Source: Desulfuromusa sp. (GTDB lineage Bacteria > Desulfobacterota > Desulfuromonadia > Desulfuromonadales > Geopsychrobacteraceae). Taken from it: DNA of 7,636 nucleotides. Shown here one piece after another: positions 1-7,330 of the stretch. The first letter of the stretch is position 1; each line of letters begins with the position of its first letter. Both the position numbers and the translations under genes were made by a program. The stretch is taken from NCBI GenBank assembly GCA_029934755.1, contig JAOZLQ010000104.1:1-7636 (forward strand), given 5' to 3'. A model generated the notes under the pieces. That model saw nothing but the letters and a program-made list of their open reading frames with translations, was not told the origin of the DNA and made no database searches.

Positions 1-1517
1 TTGCAGATAAGTTGATTGAACAATGGCAGCTTGATTCATTTCTGGCTGATGCCATCCACTTTTTGCATGCTGATATTGCTCAAATTGAGCAAAGTAGTAT
101 TCTGCTGAAGATTGCTCGTCTGGCCCAACAAATTTGTCAGAATCCACAGCAGTTAACCACTGAAACTGAAGTACTGGCCGAGCGATTATTCGGGTTTCGT
201 AAAAGTGAGATTGACTATCTTTTTGATTGGGCCAGTGGCTTATATCCATCGTTTGGCACGTTTCTAAATGATTCTGAAAAATTGCAGTCGGAGATGGAGG
301 CAGCTCTGGAGAATTTGACAGAGCTCTCTTTCTTGTTGGCGGATCAGGAAGCGGCTCGTGCTCGTCTTGGAGGTGCTAAAAAAACGGAAGATTTGGTGCG
401 GATTGCGCGAAATCTTTATCTGGAAAACAGCCCGGCAACTGATGCAATTTTCTTTTTGTTTGATCAGAAAAATCTGCAACTCACAGGAATTCAGACGGAA
501 GGGCAGCCAAGACTGATTGGTGAATTGAAAATTCCAATGGAGACTGAATCAAGTTTGGTCACTGCTGCTTTACTCAATGGGGTAGCAAGTAACTCTTTGC
601 AGCCGACACAGCCATTGACTGTTACTGATCATTTGCTGCTCCGGCTTTGCAAGAGTCCTGGAATAAGCTGCCATCCTTTTCACTTTGAGGATCGGGTGTT
701 GGGTGTTGTGGCCCTCGGAGTTGACTCAACAGCGGGTTTTGAGAAATTGCAATCGTTGCAAATCAGGATGTTTGGCCAAGTGGTCAGTGCCGCCTTGATG
801 GGAATATCGGTGGATGTTCAAGATCACTTTAGTGATGGGAACAATCTGTTGCGTCGGGTTAGTCATGAGGTCAACAATCCACTGACAATTATCGGCAATT
901 ATGCCGAGGTGTTAAATCACCTTCTGGCCGATACTGAAGGTCATGATTTGACCGAATCGATACAGAAAGAAGTTCGCCGGATTGATGATATTATTAATTA
1001 TTACTTGAATCAGCAGGAAATCCCCGGGTTTCCGGAATATAGAATTAATCTCAATCAACTGGTGCGGGATACGGTTGGTTCTTTAGATGATTTGGTGTTT
1101 AAACCACGGCAAATTGTGACCAGACTTGATCTACAAAATAACCTGGATAATGTGGCGACCAATCCTGTATTGGTGAAACAGATCCTGGTCAATCTCCTTA
1201 AAAATGCAGCGGAAGCGGTCAGCGATGGTGGTACGATTCAGCTAATGACACGTGATGGATATTCTGCTGATAGTGGCAGGCATATTGAGATTATTGTTCA
1301 GGATAATGGTTTGGGGATTTCCCCAGAGCTGCAGGCAAAACTCTTTCAGCCCATTATTAGTACTAAAGGGGCAGGTCATGCCGGCGTTGGTTTAAATATT
1401 GTCAAGGGGATGGTTGCCGATCTTGGTGGGTCGATCAGCTGTCATAGTTCCGAGCAATCTGGAACAAGTTTCCACTTGCAGATCCCCTGTCAAGGTGATC
1501 TCCCTATTGAGTCCTAG
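1..1517 (+). CDS. Sensor histidine kinase with HDOD-like N-terminus (5' end outside window)
   Basis: This is a cytoplasmic sensor kinase that should autophosphorylate on His and pass the phosphate to a response regulator, most likely the next gene. Numbering from the TTG at 12, residues 1-45 (IEQWQLDSFLADAIHFLHAD) resemble the C-terminal helices of an HDOD domain. Residues about 125-265 look GAF-like. The H-box is at 284-290 (SHEVNNP, phosphoacceptor His285). The HATPase_c domain has an N-box at 394-403 (Asn394/Asn398), a G1 box DNGLGIS at 431-437 and a glycine-rich G2 region at 453-465. No membrane segment is visible. The frame stays open upstream of the TTG to the window edge (Ala-Asp-Lys precede it) and there is no Shine-Dalgarno, so the TTG is probably internal and the gene is 5'-truncated by the window. 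Kinase identity is near certain; the HDOD and GAF assignments are by motif resemblance. Confidence 0.9.
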   Translation, partial: ADKLIEQWQLDSFLADAIHFLHADIAQIEQSSILLKIARLAQQICQNPQQLTTETEVLAERLFGFRKSEIDYLFDWASGLYPSFGTFLNDSEKLQSEMEAALENLTELSFLLADQEAARARLGGAKKTEDLVRIARNLYLENSPATDAIFFLFDQKNLQLTGIQTEGQPRLIGELKIPMETESSLVTAALLNGVASNSLQPTQPLTVTDHLLLRLCKSPGISCHPFHFEDRVLGVVALGVDSTAGFEKLQSLQIRMFGQVVSAALMGISVDVQDHFSDGNNLLRRVSHEVNNPLTIIGNYAEVLNHLLADTEGHDLTESIQKEVRRIDDIINYYLNQQEIPGFPEYRINLNQLVRDTVGSLDDLVFKPRQIVTRLDLQNNLDNVATNPVLVKQILVNLLKNAAEAVSDGGTIQLMTRDGYSADSGRHIEIIVQDNGLGISPELQAKLFQPIISTKGAGHAGVGLNIVKGMVADLGGSISCHSSEQSGTSFHLQIPCQGDLPIES

Positions 1518-1520
1518 GAG
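1516..1520 (+). promoter_or_regulatory. Shine-Dalgarno AGGAG overlapping the upstream stop codon
   Basis: AGGAG overlaps the last two bases of the kinase stop codon TAG (1515-1517) and sits 5 nt before the GTG at 1526. It decides the GTG start of the response regulator. It also implies translational coupling, because a ribosome terminating on the kinase sits on the initiation site of its partner. Confidence 0.8.
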
Positions 1521-1525
1521 CTTTT

Positions 1526-3712
1526 GTGCAAAGTAAAATCGCTAAGGACATCATAATTGCTGAAAAGGCTGAACAACCACATATTCTGGTTGTCGATGAC
1601 CAACTGTCTCTGCTGTACAGTTTACAGGCATTATTGCAGATAAATGGTTATCAGGTTGATCTGGCAAGGAGTGGTAGCGAGGCAATCACGAAGCTGCAGG
1701 ATTTTGATTATCAGTTAGTTCTGCTTGATTTGCAGATGCCCGGGATTGACGGGCTTGAGGTCCTTGAATTTATCCGTCAAGCTGAGTTTAATCTGGAAAC
1801 TATTGTGGTCAGTGGTGAAACTTCTTTTACTTCTATCAAGGATGCTATGCGACTTGGGGCTTATGATTTTATTCGTAAGCCATATACCCCCGAAGAATTA
1901 TTGACAACTGTCAGTCGGGGGATTGAGCATTTCCGCCAGGAAAGACAGTTGCTGCGATCCGGACACTCTTTGAGCGAGTCGGAACGGATGCATCGGTTCA
2001 TTGTCAATAACTCCCCCGACTTTATTTATATGCTCGATACCCAAGGTGTTTTCACCTATGTCAATGAGGTCGTAGAAGGGCTGCTTGGTTATAAACGCCA
2101 TGAATTACTTGGACGGCATTTCTCTTCTATCATTCATCCCCACAATGCGGCTGAAATTCATAATTTTTTCAGTGAGCAACGAACTGGAGATCGGGCAACT
2201 CATAGTATCGAAATGCGTCTCATGGTTAATCAGTCGAGTGATCTTGTGGAGAGTTTTGACAATTATGAATTGATTGTGGAACTGAATGCCATCGGGATGT
2301 ACGAAGAAAAAGAAGCAGGGGAAAAAAGTTTTATTGGCACGTTGGGCAGTGCCAGAGATATTTCTGAACGTAAACGTTCTGAGGATAGAATCAGCCACCA
2401 GGCCTACCATGATTTGTTGACCCAATTACCCAATCGACTTTTGTTTGATGATCGGATGAATCAGGCTCTTGCCCATGCCAGCCGGAATGGCCAACAATTT
2501 GCCATGTTGTTTATGGACCTGGATCGTTTCAAATTGATTAACGATACTCTTGGCCATGTGATGGGAGACTTGGTCCTGCAGCAGGTTCCCAAGCGAATTC
2601 TTGACTGTTTGCGGGCAGAAGATACTCTTGCTCGCTTTGGTGGTGATGAGTTTTGTTTGCTGCTGCCCAATATCCCGAGTAAGGAGAGTGTCGCTGCGGT
2701 CGCAGAAAAAATTCTTAAGGCGACGCGACTACCTTTCAGTATCAACAACCATGAACTTTATCTGAGTCTGAGCTTGGGCATTGCGATCTACCCTGATGCA
2801 GGAAAAACTGGGGAAGATTTGCTGCAAAGTGCTGATATTGCAATGTATCATGTAAAGAAAAATGGGAAGGATGGCTATTGTTTCTACAGTGATGCTGTGA
2901 GCAATGATTCCAATTTTCTGACGACTGAACGTGATATTGACAGTGCCTTGGAAAAGAGGCAATTTCAGGTGTTTTTTCAGCCCAAGGTTGACCCTGTAAA
3001 ACATGTGATTGTTGGGATGGAGGCGCTGTTGCGTTGGCAACATCCGAAGCGGGGACTTCTCTATCCCGAAGATTTTATTGCTGCAGCGGAGGCTTCAAAA
3101 TCAATGATTCCCATCGGTGCCTGGGTTTTGCGTCGGGTTTGCGAAGAAGTTGTGCGCTGGCAGCAGCAAGGTTTGCCGCAAATCAAGGTTTCATTGAATG
3201 TTTCTCTCATCCAACTCAGAGAAGCTGATTTTGCTGAGCATTTTATCTTGACGTTGCAGGAATTTAAGCTCAATTCAGATCTTTTCGAGATCGAAATCAC
3301 TGAACAGGGATTGAATCGGGGAGAGCAGGAAGTTACAAAGCAGCTCCGAGTGTTACGCGATTTTGGTGTGTCTGTAACGATTGATGATTTTGGTCGAGGC
3401 TACACCTCACTCAGTTATTTGCAAAACTTACCAATCAATACCTTGAAGATTGATCGATCATTTGTTCGGGAAATTGAAGAAAAGCAGAATCAGACCTGTA
3501 TCGCTGATGGTATTGCCATGATGGCTAAAGGTTTGAATTTGAATGTCGTTGGTGCGGGAGTGGAAAATCTCCTGCAACTTGATTATTTACGTAATCTGGG
3601 CTGTCGTGAAGTTCAGGGTTACCTTTATAGTGAAGCCATCCCGGCTCAAGAAGCCATGAACTTGCTGAAAACCCGGCCGAGTGTGGGTCCCCATTTCAAC
3701 TTACCGCATTAA
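1526..3712 (+). CDS. Response regulator REC-PAS-GGDEF-EAL, cyclic di-GMP turnover
   Basis: This 728-residue cytoplasmic regulator has four modules. REC covers about 19-135, with the acidic pair Asp24/Asp25, phosphoacceptor Asp68, Ser96 and Lys118. PAS covers about 155-283. GGDEF covers about 290-455: the motif FGGDEF is intact at 371-376, metal-binding Asp331 is present, and a product-inhibition I-site RAED lies at 363-366, five residues before GGDEF. EAL covers about 465-718: EALLRW begins at Glu499, with Asn558, Glu590, Glu593, Asp620/Asp621, Lys641 and Gln697. The segment that is normally AEGVE reads GAGVE (676-680), so the catalytic Glu is Ala677. By family knowledge the GGDEF half should make c-di-GMP from two GTP; the EAL half may be a weak or dead phosphodiesterase, or act as a sensor. 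The GTG start is fixed by AGGAG at 1516-1520. It forms an operon with the preceding kinase (8-bp gap), which probably phosphorylates Asp68. Confidence 0.95.
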   Translation: MQSKIAKDIIIAEKAEQPHILVVDDQLSLLYSLQALLQINGYQVDLARSGSEAITKLQDFDYQLVLLDLQMPGIDGLEVLEFIRQAEFNLETIVVSGETSFTSIKDAMRLGAYDFIRKPYTPEELLTTVSRGIEHFRQERQLLRSGHSLSESERMHRFIVNNSPDFIYMLDTQGVFTYVNEVVEGLLGYKRHELLGRHFSSIIHPHNAAEIHNFFSEQRTGDRATHSIEMRLMVNQSSDLVESFDNYELIVELNAIGMYEEKEAGEKSFIGTLGSARDISERKRSEDRISHQAYHDLLTQLPNRLLFDDRMNQALAHASRNGQQFAMLFMDLDRFKLINDTLGHVMGDLVLQQVPKRILDCLRAEDTLARFGGDEFCLLLPNIPSKESVAAVAEKILKATRLPFSINNHELYLSLSLGIAIYPDAGKTGEDLLQSADIAMYHVKKNGKDGYCFYSDAVSNDSNFLTTERDIDSALEKRQFQVFFQPKVDPVKHVIVGMEALLRWQHPKRGLLYPEDFIAAAEASKSMIPIGAWVLRRVCEEVVRWQQQGLPQIKVSLNVSLIQLREADFAEHFILTLQEFKLNSDLFEIEITEQGLNRGEQEVTKQLRVLRDFGVSVTIDDFGRGYTSLSYLQNLPINTLKIDRSFVREIEEKQNQTCIADGIAMMAKGLNLNVVGAGVENLLQLDYLRNLGCREVQGYLYSEAIPAQEAMNLLKTRPSVGPHFNLPH

Positions 3713-3754
3713 ATTTCATCCCAATTGAAAAATAACAGACGAATCATCCATTCC

Positions 3755-3823
3755 TATGTTATGACATATTCTTGGCTGCTAATCTTCGATTAAGAACGTT
3801 GATAAAAACAGGAGTATGTTATG
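3755..3823 (+). repeat. Direct repeat TATGTTATG before and at the rocD start, with small dyad
   Basis: TATGTTATG occurs at 3755-3763 and again at 3815-3823, where its last three bases are the rocD start codon. The copies start exactly 60 bp apart. The upstream copy is also part of a dyad, TATGT-TATG-ACATA (3755-3768). It could be an operator, but AT-rich 9-mers recur by chance and no protein is known to bind it. I found no convincing sigma-70 or sigma-54 promoter in 3713-3820. Confidence 0.2.
3810..3814 (+). promoter_or_regulatory. Shine-Dalgarno of rocD
   Basis: AGGAG lies 6 nt before the ATG at 3821. It favours that ATG over the out-of-frame ATG at 3816, which would sit only 1 nt from the site. 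Confidence 0.8.
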
Positions 3824-5023
3824 CAACAGCGTGAGTATATTGGATTGGAAGATCAATACGGGGCCCACAATTATAAGCCACTTGATGTCGTTCTATCGCG
3901 GGGTAAGGGTGTTTGGGTTTGGGATGTTGATGGCAACAAGTATCTTGACTGTCTTGCTGCGTATTCAGCAGTCAATCAAGGGCACTGTCACCCCAAAATT
4001 ATGCAAGCGATGATGACTCAGGCTGAAAAATTAACCTTGACATCACGGGCTTTCCGCAATGACCAGCTTGGTCCATTCTATAAAGAACTCTGCGAATTGA
4101 CCAATTCGCATAAGGTTCTGCCGATGAATAGTGGTGCTGAAGCTGTGGAGACTGCGATTAAAACCGTTCGTAAATGGGGCTACACAGTTAAGGGGGTCGC
4201 CGAAGATCAGGCAGAAATTATTGTTTGTGATAATAACTTCCATGGTCGTACCATCAGTATTGTCAGTTTTAGTACCGATGATAATGCTCGTGCAGGATTT
4301 GGTCCCTTCACGCCTGGATTCAAATGTGTCTCCTACGGTGATGCAGCAGCTTTTGAAGCGGCAATTACTGAAAATACAGTCGCTTTTCTGGTAGAGCCGA
4401 TCCAGGGTGAAGCGGGAGTGATGATCCCACCTGATGGTTATCTGAAAAAAGTTCGGGAAATTTGTGACCGCCGTAATGTTGTTCTGATTCTGGATGAGAT
4501 CCAGACGGGATTAGGTCGTACCGGAAAGTTGCTGACTGAGGAGTATGAAGGTATTGAGGCGGATTTGACCATTATTGGAAAAGCTCTCTCGGGTGGTTTT
4601 TATCCGATTTCTGCGGTGTTATCAAATACCGAAGTGATGAATGTTTTGCAACCGGGAGAGCATGGCAGTACCTTCGGTGGTAATCCCCTGGCATGTGCGG
4701 TGGCGCGGGCGGCATTGAAAGTTTTGTTTGAAGAAAATCTGATCGAAAATTCATATGAGCAGGGGAAATACTTCCTTGATGGATTGAAACAAATTTCTCA
4801 TCCGCATATCAAAGAAGTTCGTGGTCGTGGATTAATGCTTGCGATTGAATTTCACCCTGAAGTGGGTGGTGCACGTGACTATTGTTACAAGCTGAAAGAG
4901 CAAGGGATTCTGGCTAAAGATACCCACGAGAATATCGTTCGCTTTGCTCCGCCATTAGTGATTAAGCGCGAGGAAGTTGATCAAATTTTGGACGCTGTCA
5001 ATAAAGCCTTGCCCGTATCCTAA
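3821..5023 (+). CDS. rocD: Ornithine aminotransferase (ornithine-oxo-acid transaminase)
   Basis: This is a PLP-dependent class III aminotransferase of 400 residues, the full length for the family. It should transfer the delta-amino group of L-ornithine to 2-oxoglutarate, giving glutamate semialdehyde (pyrroline-5-carboxylate) and glutamate in the cytosol, so linking arginine/ornithine with proline and glutamate. Family signatures are YGAHNY (13-18), AYSAVNQGHCHPKI (47-60), LTLTSRAF (71-78), FHGRT (140-144), VEPIQGEAG (191-199), LDEIQTGLGRTGK (224-236), GKALSGG (253-259) and HGSTFGGNPL (281-290). By recalled alignment to human OAT, Lys254 is the Schiff-base lysine, Asp225 binds the PLP ring nitrogen, and Tyr18, Tyr48, Arg143 and Glu197 match Tyr55, Tyr85, Arg180 and Glu235, the residues that set ornithine specificity over acetylornithine or GABA. 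It appears monocistronic: 108 bp separate it from the signalling operon and a strong hairpin follows. No arginase or other arginine-pathway gene is adjacent in the window. Confidence 0.94.
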   Translation: MQQREYIGLEDQYGAHNYKPLDVVLSRGKGVWVWDVDGNKYLDCLAAYSAVNQGHCHPKIMQAMMTQAEKLTLTSRAFRNDQLGPFYKELCELTNSHKVLPMNSGAEAVETAIKTVRKWGYTVKGVAEDQAEIIVCDNNFHGRTISIVSFSTDDNARAGFGPFTPGFKCVSYGDAAAFEAAITENTVAFLVEPIQGEAGVMIPPDGYLKKVREICDRRNVVLILDEIQTGLGRTGKLLTEEYEGIEADLTIIGKALSGGFYPISAVLSNTEVMNVLQPGEHGSTFGGNPLACAVARAALKVLFEENLIENSYEQGKYFLDGLKQISHPHIKEVRGRGLMLAIEFHPEVGGARDYCYKLKEQGILAKDTHENIVRFAPPLVIKREEVDQILDAVNKALPVS

Positions 5024-5060
5024 CGATAATATTTATTTTGGATGCTGCATTATATTTAGT

Positions 5061-5104
5061 AACTCAAACAGCCCCTAATGTATAAATTGGGGGCTGTTTG
5101 AGTT
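5061..5104 (+). terminator. Perfect 15-bp hairpin between rocD and the radical SAM gene
   Basis: AACTCAAACAGCCCC (5061-5075) pairs perfectly with 5090-5104 around a 14-nt AT-rich loop. It starts 37 bp after the rocD stop and ends 29 bp before the next start. Position and strength suggest transcription termination, or 3'-end stabilisation of rocD mRNA. However, no T-run follows on either strand (GATAAGTAAAAAG on +), so it is not a textbook intrinsic terminator. Confidence 0.6.
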
Positions 5105-5120
5105 GATAAGTAAAAAGAAG

Positions 5121-5126
5121 AAGGGA
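5121..5126 (+). promoter_or_regulatory. Shine-Dalgarno-like site of the radical SAM gene
   Basis: AAGGGA within AAGAAGGGAA lies 7 nt before the ATG at 5134. It is only 2 nt from the out-of-frame ATG at 5129, so it selects 5134. The 29 bp between the preceding hairpin and this start are too short for a separate full promoter, and I see none overlapping the hairpin. Confidence 0.55.
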
Positions 5127-5133
5127 ATATGAA

Positions 5134-6081
5134 ATGTATCAATATTTATTTGGACCGGTGCCTTCAAGACGATTGGGAATGTCCTTGGGAGTTGATTTAG
5201 TCCCTAAAAAAGTGTGTTCCCTCGATTGTGTTTATTGCGAAGTTGGTAAAACGACAAAGTTAACCATCGAAAGAAAAGAGTACGTTCCCTACGACAAAAT
5301 TATCGAAGAATTATCTCATTATTTTGAAAATAATCCAGACCCTGATTTTGTAACTTTTTCTGGTTCAGGTGAACCAACACTGAACATCAGAATAGGGGAT
5401 GTCATTAAGTTTATAAAAGAAAATAAACCCGATATTCCTATTGCTGTTTTAACCAATGGAACATTGCTTTACGACAAACAAGTTCGGGATGAACTTAAAT
5501 TTGCCGATATTGTTCTCCCTTCGTTGGATGCCGCAACGGAAGGAGTATTTAAAAAGATAAATCACCCACCAACGGCACTTACGCTTAATAAATACCTACA
5601 AGGATTGATCGAATTCAGAAAGGAATTCGTCGGAAAAATCTGGCTGGAGATTCTTATTCTTCCCGGCTATAACGATAGTGATAACGAATTAACCGAATTG
5701 AGAAAAATAATTTTGCAGATCAATCCAGATTCTGTACAAATCAATACCTTGGACAGACCTGGGACTGAAGCAAACTTATGTGGGGCAACAAAGGCTGAGC
5801 TCCGTCGGGTTGTCGATTTCTTGAATTTGGATAATGTTGAGATTATTGCTGCTGCACCGCAGAGAAAAAATATTCAGTCCTATCGTAGCGATGCAGAGAC
5901 AGCCATTTTAGAAACCATTGCAAGAAGACCTTGCACCCTTGATGATCTGGTGCAAATTTTGGGAATGCATCGGAGTGAAATTAATAAATACCTTGATGTC
6001 TTGGACTCTGAAGATAAAATCGAAGCGGTGCAACAATCCCGCGGGTTTTTTTATAAAAAGGTAGAGCACGGCTTTACGTGA
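5134..6081 (+). CDS. Radical SAM protein (COG0731-like) with C-terminal winged-helix-like domain
   Basis: This 315-residue predicted Fe-S enzyme carries the radical SAM motif CX3CX2C as CSLDCVYC (Cys28, Cys32, Cys35), which holds a [4Fe-4S] cluster that cleaves S-adenosylmethionine. The opening FGPVPSRRLGMSLGVDLVP, the SGSGEPTL motif (76-83), LTNGT (106-110), LPSLDAA (128-134) and EILILPGYND (172-181) are typical of the COG0731 group, often labelled wyosine-synthetase-like. True Tyw1 function is unlikely in a bacterium, and the substrate is unknown. Residues about 252-310 form a separate helical region (ETAILETIARRP, LDDLVQILGMHRSEINKYLD) ending in a beta-like RGFFYKK, which looks like a winged helix-turn-helix. 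The first two thirds are AT-rich: 18 of 60 bases G/C at 5281-5340 and 17 of 60 at 5401-5460, against 31 of 60 at 4501-4560 in rocD. The ATG is supported by AAGGGA at 5121-5126. Confidence 0.88.
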   Translation: MYQYLFGPVPSRRLGMSLGVDLVPKKVCSLDCVYCEVGKTTKLTIERKEYVPYDKIIEELSHYFENNPDPDFVTFSGSGEPTLNIRIGDVIKFIKENKPDIPIAVLTNGTLLYDKQVRDELKFADIVLPSLDAATEGVFKKINHPPTALTLNKYLQGLIEFRKEFVGKIWLEILILPGYNDSDNELTELRKIILQINPDSVQINTLDRPGTEANLCGATKAELRRVVDFLNLDNVEIIAAAPQRKNIQSYRSDAETAILETIARRPCTLDDLVQILGMHRSEINKYLDVLDSEDKIEAVQQSRGFFYKKVEHGFT

Positions 6082-6101
6082 AAAGCGTGATAATCTTTTT
6101 T
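6067..6101 (+). terminator. Probable intrinsic terminator between convergent genes
   Basis: CAC(G)GCTTT at 6067-6075 pairs with AAAGCGTG at 6082-6089, with one bulged G (6070) and a 6-nt loop. Six T residues follow at 6096-6101. The stem overlaps the last codons and stop of the radical SAM gene. Read on the other strand, a T5 run also lies a few bases past the stem, so it could serve the convergent MFS gene too, with the stem placed just beyond that gene's stop. The 6-nt gap before the T-run makes it weaker than a canonical terminator. Confidence 0.45.
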
Positions 6102-7289
6102 CTATACAGTTTCTGTCGGTTTGTTGAATCGTGTCAGCAGAAATGCCATCGGGATTGTACCCAATGCAAATATCGTACAGAGTTCGTAAGTGCGTTCCAT
6201 ACCGATCCAGTCACCGGCAAATCCCAGTGCAAACACAAGTATTGAACCAACGCCAAAGTTTATAAACATATACATGCTGTTCATGAAGGTTGGCATGTTC
6301 GAATCGGTATCTTGAATACTGGCCATAAGAACCGGACCAGAAGCAAATAAAAATAATCCTAGAATGCTCAGTAGAATAATATTTTGTGTCAATACAAATA
6401 GTGCCATAGCAGCGACTGACCCGATACTTGAGATAACCAGAGTCTTCCTTCGGCCAATTTTGTCGGAAATGTTCCCAGCACAAAACGTCCCGATAACCCC
6501 GGAGAATTGTAGAATGGACAGCGAAATTCCGGCAAACCACAGTGACTCACCCTGACCAGTTAAATAAACTGGCAGGTAGAGGGTCAACGCACTTTTCATC
6601 GCAGCCTGAAAACAGAGAAATCCGGCAATAACACTAAAAAATGGCCAGTAGCGGCGCAATAACTTATGGGTATCCCCTTTTTCTTTGGGTTTTCGTACTC
6701 CTCTGTCAATATCAAGATTCTTCAATTTAATATATAGAACCAGCGAAGCAATAAGCCCCAGAGGAATCAGTCGATATATCTCCTCCAAGCTCCAAAGTGA
6801 TACGGCTGAAATGACCAGTAGTGGACCAAGGGTTCTGGCTAGCTCACCCCCGACCATAAAAAAACTCATCCCGGTTCCAACTTTATTCCCAGAAGCTTCT
6901 TTCACAATCACTGGGGACGGTACATGAAAGAGAGCCGCAGAGATGCCGGCAACAAATAGAAGTATGAACAACGTTGTAAACGAATTCGCTAATCCCACCA
7001 GTCCCATACTGATAGCTGTTATTGCCGGGGTCAGAATGACAAAATATTTGATCCCCGTTTTTTCTGCCAGTAGTCCAAGAAAGGGATTAAATAAGGAAGG
7101 AATCCGTCTGATAATGTCGAGAAATGCGGCCATTGATAGCGACATGCCCAGCTTATCAATCAGTAACGGCAACAATGGGGCTAAAAATGCGGAAAATGTA
7201 TCGTGAGCAAGATGTGCAAGCGATAAAATGATAACGTCTGGTTTTCTAAACTCAGTATTTTCTGTATCTGCTTTCAATGCTTTTTCCAT
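6102..7289 (-). CDS. MFS transporter, Fsr (fosmidomycin resistance)-like
   Basis: This 395-residue inner-membrane protein shows about twelve hydrophobic segments, split into two halves by a basic cytoplasmic loop at about 190-213 (DRGVRKPKEKG). The loop after segment 2 has GLLAEKTGIK (72-81), a degenerate MFS motif A; the equivalent loop in the second half has a good copy, GNISDKIGRRK (272-282). HLAHDTFSAFLAPLLP (26-41), FHVPSP (121-126) and GGELARTLGPLL (147-158) resemble the Fsr subgroup of proton-coupled exporters. Substrate cannot be read from sequence; export of a small drug or metabolite is the family expectation, not evidence. The ATG at 7289-7287 has no clear Shine-Dalgarno (GGCGTAAACACAG precedes it), but the next Met codon is at residue 49, after the first membrane segment, so this start is kept. 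It is convergent with the radical SAM gene, with 20 bp between stops. A candidate promoter lies at 7359-7331. Confidence 0.88.
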   Translation of the reverse strand: MEKALKADTENTEFRKPDVIILSLAHLAHDTFSAFLAPLLPLLIDKLGMSLSMAAFLDIIRRIPSLFNPFLGLLAEKTGIKYFVILTPAITAISMGLVGLANSFTTLFILLFVAGISAALFHVPSPVIVKEASGNKVGTGMSFFMVGGELARTLGPLLVISAVSLWSLEEIYRLIPLGLIASLVLYIKLKNLDIDRGVRKPKEKGDTHKLLRRYWPFFSVIAGFLCFQAAMKSALTLYLPVYLTGQGESLWFAGISLSILQFSGVIGTFCAGNISDKIGRRKTLVISSIGSVAAMALFVLTQNIILLSILGLFLFASGPVLMASIQDTDSNMPTFMNSMYMFINFGVGSILVFALGFAGDWIGMERTYELCTIFALGTIPMAFLLTRFNKPTETV

Positions 7290-7330
7290 TCTGTGTTTAC
7301 GCCATCTTAGGATGTGATTTGACAGAGCTA

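Noticed and set aside
2105..2425. Open frame of 106 codons on the minus strand inside the response regulator gene
   Set aside because: It lies fully within a well-supported gene on the other strand and shows no recognisable domain. The same holds for the other antisense and alternate-frame ORFs inside the five main genes.
3714..3730. TTTCA...TGAAA hairpin just after the GGDEF-EAL gene as a terminator
   Set aside because: The stem is only 5 AT-rich pairs and no T-run follows.
3816..4013. Overlapping + frame starting at ATG 3816, just before rocD
   Set aside because: It is out of frame with rocD, 1 nt from the Shine-Dalgarno, and its translation shows no family motif, whereas the rocD frame is fully conserved.
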